From Metapseudomonas boanensis (GTDB lineage: Bacteria; Pseudomonadota; Gammaproteobacteria; Pseudomonadales; Pseudomonadaceae): 64,000 nt of DNA. The notes below the pieces were generated by a model, which ran no database searches, had not been told where the DNA came from, and was given only the letters and a program-made list of their open reading frames with translations. The stretch covers positions 186,001-250,000 of the forward strand of contig NZ_JAGTIS010000008.1 of the NCBI RefSeq assembly GCF_018704125.1. The letters are read 5' to 3'. Positions 59,064-64,000 of the stretch are shown one piece after another. Position numbers and translations under genes: made by a program. Numbering within the stretch: the first letter of the stretch is position 1; each line of letters opens with the position of its first letter.

Positions 59064-59633
59064 ATGACCAGCCTCAATACCATCGAGCGCTGCGCGCTCA
59101 TCGACCTTACCGACCTGCCGCGCGTGGGCTTCCGAGGCATCGACGCCGCCGCCTTCCTGCACCAACGCGGCTACCAGCTGCCGGATGCGCCCAACCGGGC
59201 GCTGACGCAGAATGACGGTGCGCTCGTGGCGCGCCTGTCGCAGACCGAGTACTTGCTGCTCGGCAGCCTCGCCGACCGGGGCGAGCGTATCGCTGCAGAG
59301 GAAGCCGGCTGGCAGCTGAGTGACCGGGGCAACTACCTGCTGCCGCGCGAGGACAGCCACGCCTGGTTGCAGCTCTCCGGCCGTCATGTGGCGGAGGTGA
59401 TGGCCAAGGTCTGTGGCGTCGACCTGCGGCCAGAAGCCTTCCCCGTCGGGGCCGTGGCGCAAACCTCGGCGGCGCGGATCAACGTCATCGTGATCAACGC
59501 CGGAACAGGCGAGCTGCCGCGCTTCCATATCCTCTGCGACCGTGCCTCCCTGGAGTACTTCCAAGGCGCCATGCTGGACGCCATGGAGGAGTTCGACGGC
59601 CGGCCGGTATCGCTGGACGCGCTGCTCTCGTAG
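59064..59633 (+). CDS. mgdD: N-methylglutamate dehydrogenase subunit D (SoxG-like)
   Basis: This 189-residue SoxG-like gamma subunit shows LIDLTDLPRVGFRGIDAAAF, RLSQTEYLLLG and a short GcvT-like C-terminal part (VGAVAQTSAARINVIVINAG). It completes the tetramer. Its TAG stop lies in the first bases of the inverted repeat at 59630-59697. Confidence 0.9.
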   Translation: MTSLNTIERCALIDLTDLPRVGFRGIDAAAFLHQRGYQLPDAPNRALTQNDGALVARLSQTEYLLLGSLADRGERIAAEEAGWQLSDRGNYLLPREDSHAWLQLSGRHVAEVMAKVCGVDLRPEAFPVGAVAQTSAARINVIVINAGTGELPRFHILCDRASLEYFQGAMLDAMEEFDGRPVSLDALLS

Positions 59634-59697
59634 GCTGAGCTCGGCGAAGCCCAATGCTCGGGACCGTTGGGCTTCGCTGCGCTCTGCACCAACCTAC
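59630..59697. repeat. Inverted GTAGG...GCGAAGCCCAA repeat after mgdD
   Basis: GCGAAGCCCAA and TTGGGCTTCGC arms around a short loop, flanked by GTAGG and CCTAC. Same family as 5468-5498 and 20609-20710. Probable operon-end hairpin. Confidence 0.75.
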
Positions 59698-59725
59698 GAA
59701 AAGCCACCTGCCACGAGGCCGCGCC

Positions 59726-60502
59726 ATGACCGCCATCGAAACCCCTGAACGGGACGCCGATTACCGCGTGCCCGCCCTGCAGCGAGGCCTGACCATTCTC
59801 GGGATGTTCAGCGCCCGGGAGCGCATCCTGGGCATGAGCGATATGGCCGAGCGCCTGGAAATCAGCACCTCGGCGGTCTATCGCATCGTGCAGACGCTGG
59901 TCGATATGGGCTACCTGCAACGGGTTGGTCGCAATGCCTTCGAACTCGGGACGAAAGTGATCTCGGACGGCTTCAGCTACCTCGCCAGCCGGGACATCGT
60001 TGAAGTCTCCATGCCCCACCTGAATGCCCTGCGCGATCGCACATCGCTGTCGTGCCACCTGAGCATCCGCGAGCAGACCGACAGCCTCTACCTGTACCGC
60101 GCCTTCGCCCCGCAGCGGCTGACAGTGAACATCCCCATCGGCACCCGCCTGCCCTGCCACAGCACAGCCATGGGCCGCATGCTGCTGACAGGCCTGGATG
60201 AGGCCGAGCTCGGCCAGCTCTATCAGCACGTGCGCCTCGACGACTACCCCGCGCCGGCACCGCGCACATTACCGGAGCTGCAGCAGCTCATCGCCCAGGA
60301 CCGCGAGCGCGGCTGGGTACTGCACCGCTCCGATTACTCCACCGCCATTGCGACCGGTATCCATGACCATCAGGGCCAGGTGGTCGCGGCGATCAACCTG
60401 TCCGGGCCGGATGCGGTGATGGATACGTCTTTCGCCCAGGAGAGTTTCCTGACTACGCTGCTGGCTAGCCGCGACAGCATCTCGCGGGAACTAGGTGGCT
60501 GA
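59726..60502 (+). CDS. IclR-family transcriptional regulator
   Basis: This 258-residue IclR-type protein has an N-terminal winged helix (about 12-75: MSDMAERLEISTSAVYRIVQ) and a C-terminal effector domain (about 85-250: GTRLPCHSTAMGRMLL, GIHDHQGQVVAAINLSGP). The ATG at 59726 is used; a longer frame would translate the repeat. Its 3' end overlaps the convergent mhpR-like gene by 12 bases. The target is unclear; it may belong to the mhp region or to a neighbouring aromatic pathway. Confidence 0.88.
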   Translation: MTAIETPERDADYRVPALQRGLTILGMFSARERILGMSDMAERLEISTSAVYRIVQTLVDMGYLQRVGRNAFELGTKVISDGFSYLASRDIVEVSMPHLNALRDRTSLSCHLSIREQTDSLYLYRAFAPQRLTVNIPIGTRLPCHSTAMGRMLLTGLDEAELGQLYQHVRLDDYPAPAPRTLPELQQLIAQDRERGWVLHRSDYSTAIATGIHDHQGQVVAAINLSGPDAVMDTSFAQESFLTTLLASRDSISRELGG

Positions 60503-61291
60503 GTCCGGCAGAAGACCGGCTTCAATCGTACCGATGACGCGCCGCATCGCTGACAGGTAACGGTTAGCGGCTTCCTCGATGGGCATCGCCTTGGCGATGT
60601 AGACCAGGTTCAGGCAGCCCAGGACCTGCTCGCCCTGACGAATCGGCAGGGCGATGGCCGCGATCTTTCGCTCATCCCCCCAGTGCGCGTAGTTCTCCCC
60701 GTAGCCGCGTTGACGCGTGTGCTCCACCAGTCGATCGAGCAAGCGGCGGTTCTGCGCCAGCACGGCCTGCTCGTCATCGCGGGTGCGCAGCAGTTCGATC
60801 AGCTCCTCGCGTTCGGCATCCGGACAGAAGGCGAAATAGGCCCGGCCGGTGGCGGTCATCAGCAGCGGCAGGCGTCGGCCGACCATGGAGCGGTGGAACG
60901 ACAACCGGCTGAAACGGTGGGTGGTCTCGCGGATCACCATCGCATCGACATCCAGGGTGCAGATATCGGTCGGCCACAGCACCTCCTGCAACAGCTCGCC
61001 GAGCAGCGGCGCAGCCAATGCGGAGATCCACTGCTCATCACGAAAACCTTCGCTCAGCTCACGCACTTTCAGGCTCAGGCGAAAGCTGTCATCCGACTCG
61101 CTACGCCTGACGTAGCCCTCCTCCTGCAGGGTTTCCAGCAGACGGCGGACGGTGGTTCGATGCAGGCCGGTGAGCTCCGCCAGCTTGCCCACGCTGGCAC
61201 CGCCATCAAGGCGGTTCAAGGTGTTGAGCAGCGCCAGGCCGCGGGTCAGTCCGCGTACGGTCTTGTAATCGGTATCGCGCTCCGCAGCCAT
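60491..61291 (-). CDS. mhpR: MhpR-like IclR activator
   Basis: This 266-residue IclR protein has the helix-turn-helix ASVGKLAELTGLHRTTVRRL and the MhpR-type effector domain (FSRLSFHRSMVGRRLPLLMT, RQRGYGENYAHWG). MhpR activates the mhp operon in the presence of 3-(3-hydroxyphenyl)propionate. It is divergent from mhpA, and a GTGCAC-CTA-GTGCAC element lies in the gap 33 bases upstream of its start. The name is supported by both sequence type and context. Confidence 0.88.
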   Translation of the reverse strand: MAAERDTDYKTVRGLTRGLALLNTLNRLDGGASVGKLAELTGLHRTTVRRLLETLQEEGYVRRSESDDSFRLSLKVRELSEGFRDEQWISALAAPLLGELLQEVLWPTDICTLDVDAMVIRETTHRFSRLSFHRSMVGRRLPLLMTATGRAYFAFCPDAEREELIELLRTRDDEQAVLAQNRRLLDRLVEHTRQRGYGENYAHWGDERKIAAIALPIRQGEQVLGCLNLVYIAKAMPIEEAANRYLSAMRRVIGTIEAGLLPDSAT

Positions 61292-61324
61292 GGATCACCT
61301 TAAAAACTCAAATAAATCAATCAT

Positions 61325-61339
61325 GTGCACCTAGTGCAC
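61325..61339. promoter_or_regulatory. Putative MhpR operator
   Basis: GTGCACCTAGTGCAC has two GTGCAC blocks with a 3-base centre. It is centred about 60 bases before the predicted start, where the E. coli MhpR site lies relative to the mhpA start. Confidence 0.6.
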
Positions 61340-61356
61340 GCCGCGCTTGGTTTTCA

Positions 61357-61386
61357 TTGTAGGGCATGGATCGGCATTCCTATACT
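61357..61386 (+). promoter_or_regulatory. Putative sigma-70 promoter of mhpA
   Basis: TTGTAG at 61357-61362, 18-base spacer, TATACT at 61381-61386. Confidence 0.55.
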
Positions 61387-61431
61387 CGCCCCAACAACGA
61401 TAAGTCGTCCCTACTCGAACGGGGAACCGAA

Positions 61432-61617
61432 ATGAAACATGTGCTTTTGCCTGCCATCTCGATTCGCCTCCAGGCCTGCTGCGGCACGCTACCCGCAGAG
61501 CCTGTCGCGCAGGGAAACGCGCTCACCCTTGACGCGCTGCCCATGGGCGCCCGTATCCGGCATCAGGCTCCGCTGCCACTCGACTTCCGAGAACGCTACG
61601 CGCCTGGCCTGGCATAA
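61432..61617 (+). CDS. Possible small protein or leader peptide before mhpA
   Basis: A 61-codon frame starting MKHVLLPAISIRLQACCGTL with a fair GGGGAA site upstream. I do not recognise it; it has two adjacent cysteines near residue 17 and no membrane helix. It lies in the mhpA leader, so it could be a real small protein, a leader peptide, or chance. Weak call. Confidence 0.25.
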   Translation: MKHVLLPAISIRLQACCGTLPAEPVAQGNALTLDALPMGARIRHQAPLPLDFRERYAPGLA

Positions 61618-61749
61618 GGCGTAGCCGCCAGGCCCAACTCCCTGAACGAACCCAATCCCTTCGGACACCTGCGTGCCCGAGGGCAGGTACCGGCTTGCCC
61701 GCATTCGAGCCAGCCGGGCATTGCAACGCTGTTCCATGCGGTGAGGACC

Positions 61750-63429
61750 ATGAAAACAATGACTTCAAATCGACCCGAAAACGCGTCCGCTGCCGACCAT
61801 TCTGCCCAGGTCGTCGTGCTCGGAGCCGGCCCCGTGGGGCTGACCATCGCCAACTACCTCGGCCAGATCGGCGTCGACGTATTGGTGATCGAAAAGCTCG
61901 ACAAACTGATCGACTACCCACGCGCCATTGGCATCGATGACGAGTCGTTGCGCACCATCCAGGCCGTTGGCCTGGTGGACAAGGTGCTACCGCACACCAC
62001 GCCCTGGCACGCCATGCGCTTCCTCACCCCCAAGGGACGCTGCTTTGCCGACATCCAGCCGATGACCGACGAATTCGGCTGGTCGCGGCGCAACGCCTTC
62101 ATCCAGCCGCAGGTGGACGGTGTGCTGTACGAGGGACTCAAGCGCTTCGCCAATGTGCGCACGCTGTTCTCCCGTGACATGGTCGACTTCAGCCAGGACC
62201 CGTCCGGCGTCACCCTGCGCATGCGCACCGCCGAAGGTGTCGAGGAGAGCGTACGAGCCTGCTATCTGGTCGCCTGCGACGGCGGCAACAGCTACGTGCG
62301 CCGTAGCCTTGGCGTCTCGTTCGAAGGCCGGACCGCACCCAACCAGTGGATCGTCATCGACATCGCCAACGACCCGCTGGGCACGCCCAACGTCTATCTC
62401 TGCTGCGATCCAGTGCGACCTTATGTGTCCGCAGCCCTGCCCCACGGCGTGCGTCGCTTCGAGTTCATGGTCATGCCGGGTGAAACCGAGGAGGAGTTGG
62501 GCAAGCCGGAAAACATGCGCCGCCTGCTCGCCAAGGTGCTGCCGGACCCAGACCGCGTCGAGCTGATACGCAAACGCGTCTACACCCACAACGCACGCTT
62601 GGCCGGTCAGTTCCGTGTCGGCCGCGTCGTGCTCGCAGGCGATGCGGCCCACATCATGCCGGTGTGGCAGGGCCAGGGTTACAACAGCGGCATGCGCGAT
62701 GCCTGCAACCTGGCCTGGAAACTCGGCCTGGTGGTCAAGGGTCTGGCCGGTGAATCGCTGCTCGACACCTACGAGCAGGAGCGCCGCGACCATGCCAAGG
62801 CGATGATCGATCTATCGGTGCTGGCCGGCCATGTCCTGGCGCCGCCCAAGCGTTGGCAAGGCACCCTGCGTGACGGCATTTCCTGGCTGCTCAACTACCT
62901 GCCACCGGTGAAGCGCTACTTCCTGGAAATGCGCTTCAAACCGATGCCGCAGTACCGTCAGGGCGCGCTGGTGGCGGCCAGCCCGGCACTGAAAAACTCG
63001 CCCGTGGGGCGCATGTTCATCCAGCCGAAGGTGCTTACCGATGACGGTCGGGAAGTCCTGCTGGACGAGGTGATCGGCAGCCGCTTTGCGATCATCGCCT
63101 GGGGCAACGATCCGACCTGGGGCCTCTCGGCCGAGCAGGTCGCATTCTGGCGCGACCTCGGCACCTGCTTCATCCAGGTATTGCCGAGTGCGCAGCTGAA
63201 GGCCGAGCGCGCTCTGGCCGATGGCGTGATTCGCATCGGCGACAGCACAGGCCGCCTGAAGGAGTGGTTCGGCCACTATCCCGCTTCCGTCGTTGTATTG
63301 CGTCCAGACCGCTTCGTCGCCGGGCTGGCCATCCCGCAGACGCTCGACAAGCTGTGCGACGCCCTGGTCCGCGCACTAGCCCTGAAGGCTGCCGCGCCGA
63401 GCGTGGTCGCGCCGAGCAAGGTGGCCTGA
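61750..63429 (+). CDS. mhpA: 3-(3-hydroxyphenyl)propionate hydroxylase
   Basis: This 559-residue class A flavoprotein monooxygenase has the FAD site [20 protein letters not shown], the DG fingerprint [18 protein letters not shown], and the second FAD motif [20 protein letters not shown]. It hydroxylates 3-(3-hydroxyphenyl)propionate to the 2,3-dihydroxy compound with NADH and O2. The ATG at 61750 follows GAGGACC; a GTG three codons upstream is possible. It is followed one base later by mhpB. Confidence 0.94.
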   Translation: MKTMTSNRPENASAADHSAQVVVLGAGPVGLTIANYLGQIGVDVLVIEKLDKLIDYPRAIGIDDESLRTIQAVGLVDKVLPHTTPWHAMRFLTPKGRCFADIQPMTDEFGWSRRNAFIQPQVDGVLYEGLKRFANVRTLFSRDMVDFSQDPSGVTLRMRTAEGVEESVRACYLVACDGGNSYVRRSLGVSFEGRTAPNQWIVIDIANDPLGTPNVYLCCDPVRPYVSAALPHGVRRFEFMVMPGETEEELGKPENMRRLLAKVLPDPDRVELIRKRVYTHNARLAGQFRVGRVVLAGDAAHIMPVWQGQGYNSGMRDACNLAWKLGLVVKGLAGESLLDTYEQERRDHAKAMIDLSVLAGHVLAPPKRWQGTLRDGISWLLNYLPPVKRYFLEMRFKPMPQYRQGALVAASPALKNSPVGRMFIQPKVLTDDGREVLLDEVIGSRFAIIAWGNDPTWGLSAEQVAFWRDLGTCFIQVLPSAQLKAERALADGVIRIGDSTGRLKEWFGHYPASVVVLRPDRFVAGLAIPQTLDKLCDALVRALALKAAAPSVVAPSKVA

Positions 63430-63430
63430 A

Positions 63431-64000
63431 ATGAGCGCCTACCTGCATTGCCAGTCGCACAGCCCGCTGGTCGGGCATGTCGATCCGCTACCCGAGATCC
63501 TGCGCGAGGTCGACGAGGTAATATCGGGCGCCCGTGCGCGCATCGCCCACTTCGATCCCGAGCTGGTGATCCTCTTCGCCCCGGACCACTACAACGGCTT
63601 TTTCTATGACCTGATGCCGTCGTTCTGCATCGGTACCGCCGCCCACGCGATCGGCGATTTCGGCACCCTGGCCGGCCCGCTGCCGGTGCCCAAGGCGCTG
63701 GCTGAGGCCTGTGCCGAGTCGGTGCTGGCCGACGGCGTGGACACCGCCGTGTCCTACCGCATGCAGGTCGACCATGGTTTCGCCCAGCCGCTGGAACAGC
63801 TGCTCGGCGGTCTCGGTGAATGCCCGGTGATCCCGGTCTTCATCAACTCGGTGGCCACCCCGCTGCCGAGCTTCCAGCGCGCCCGCCTGCTCGGCGAGGC
63901 CATCGGGCGCTTCGCCCGGACGCTGGACCAACGGGTCCTGTTCCTCGGCTCCGGCGGCCTGTCGCACCAGCCGCCGGTGCCGGAACTGGCCCACGTCGAC
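63431..64000 (+). CDS. mhpB: 2,3-dihydroxyphenylpropionate 1,2-dioxygenase, N-terminal part
   Basis: The first 190 codons of an extradiol dioxygenase of the LigB superfamily: [15 protein letters not shown] at the start, [20 protein letters not shown] with the conserved histidine, and [17 protein letters not shown]. It cleaves the ring of 2,3-dihydroxyphenylpropionate using Fe(II). Full length should be about 314 residues, so roughly 125 lie beyond the window. It is directly coupled to mhpA. Confidence 0.93.
   Translation, partial: MSAYLHCQSHSPLVGHVDPLPEILREVDEVISGARARIAHFDPELVILFAPDHYNGFFYDLMPSFCIGTAAHAIGDFGTLAGPLPVPKALAEACAESVLADGVDTAVSYRMQVDHGFAQPLEQLLGGLGECPVIPVFINSVATPLPSFQRARLLGEAIGRFARTLDQRVLFLGSGGLSHQPPVPELAHVD

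Larger units (their letters stand above)
61292..61749. other. mhpR-mhpA divergent region
   Basis: 458 bases: a putative MhpR operator, a sigma-70 promoter and an unusually long (about 355-base) leader before mhpA containing a 61-codon small frame (separate entries). Confidence 0.55.

Noticed and set aside
1-64000. Genomic island or mobile element boundaries
   Set aside because: No integrase, transposase, tRNA target or direct-repeat boundary was seen, and composition appears even apart from AT-rich promoters.

Overview
The window is about 64 kb of GC-rich DNA with Pseudomonas-type gene content: ssu/sfn/msu sulfur genes, GlnK-AmtB, NtrC-type sigma-54 activators, short palindromic intergenic repeats of the Pseudomonas kind, and a complete methylated-amine pathway. 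I see no rRNA, tRNA, transposase, phage gene or CRISPR array. Genes are dense, and the long antisense reading frames are by-products of high GC.

Region 1 (1-12.3 kb), organosulfur and methionine scavenging. An ssuADC block lies behind a 1-Cys peroxiredoxin (lsfA). Upstream is an SfnR-like sigma-54 activator without a sensor domain, divergent from the FMN reductase msuE. A six-gene minus-strand operon follows: two SfnB-like flavoproteins, an NtaA/SnaA/DszA-type monooxygenase, and metQ-metN-metI. msuE and this operon each have a -24/-12 element with a matching inverted repeat about 90-100 bp upstream, so one activator probably drives both. A GAF-GAF-GGDEF-EAL protein follows.

Region 2 (15-33 kb), an apparently undescribed catabolic regulon. 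Seven copies of a palindromic operator (core ATGGTATACCAT or a close variant) precede transcription units encoding a DUF1185 protein, alpha/beta hydrolase, aldehyde dehydrogenase, two flavin reductases, a carboxymuconolactone-decarboxylase-like protein, a GntR/FCD regulator, a Nudix hydrolase, a DUF1330 protein, a RibB protein with a degenerate GTP-cyclohydrolase half, an ABC importer, two NCS1 permeases, a luciferase-like monooxygenase and an isochorismatase-like hydrolase. The set resembles the Rut uracil pathway in its classes of enzyme but not in orthologous genes. I predict oxidative ring-opening of an N-heterocycle; the substrate is unknown.

Region 3 (33-59.7 kb), methylated-amine degradation. 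tmm and tdm convert trimethylamine via its N-oxide to dimethylamine; dmmABC(D) gives monomethylamine; gmaS, mgsABC and mgdABCD run the N-methylglutamate pathway back to glutamate. Two purU-folD pairs handle the C1 units on tetrahydrofolate. amtB-glnK, an SMR exporter, a soluble chemoreceptor, a LuxR-type regulator with its HTH at the N-terminus, and an XRE-cupin regulator accompany them. Six TTTCCCA motifs near gmaS, the cupin regulator, purU2 and amtB suggest a shared operator, and gmaS and amtB have good sigma-54 promoters. No C1 assimilation route is visible, so the amines probably serve mainly as nitrogen and energy sources.

Region 4 (59.7-64 kb) holds two IclR-type regulators (one MhpR-like) and the start of an mhp operon for 3-(3-hydroxyphenyl)propionate: mhpA and a truncated mhpB. 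An MhpR-like operator and promoter lie far upstream of mhpA.
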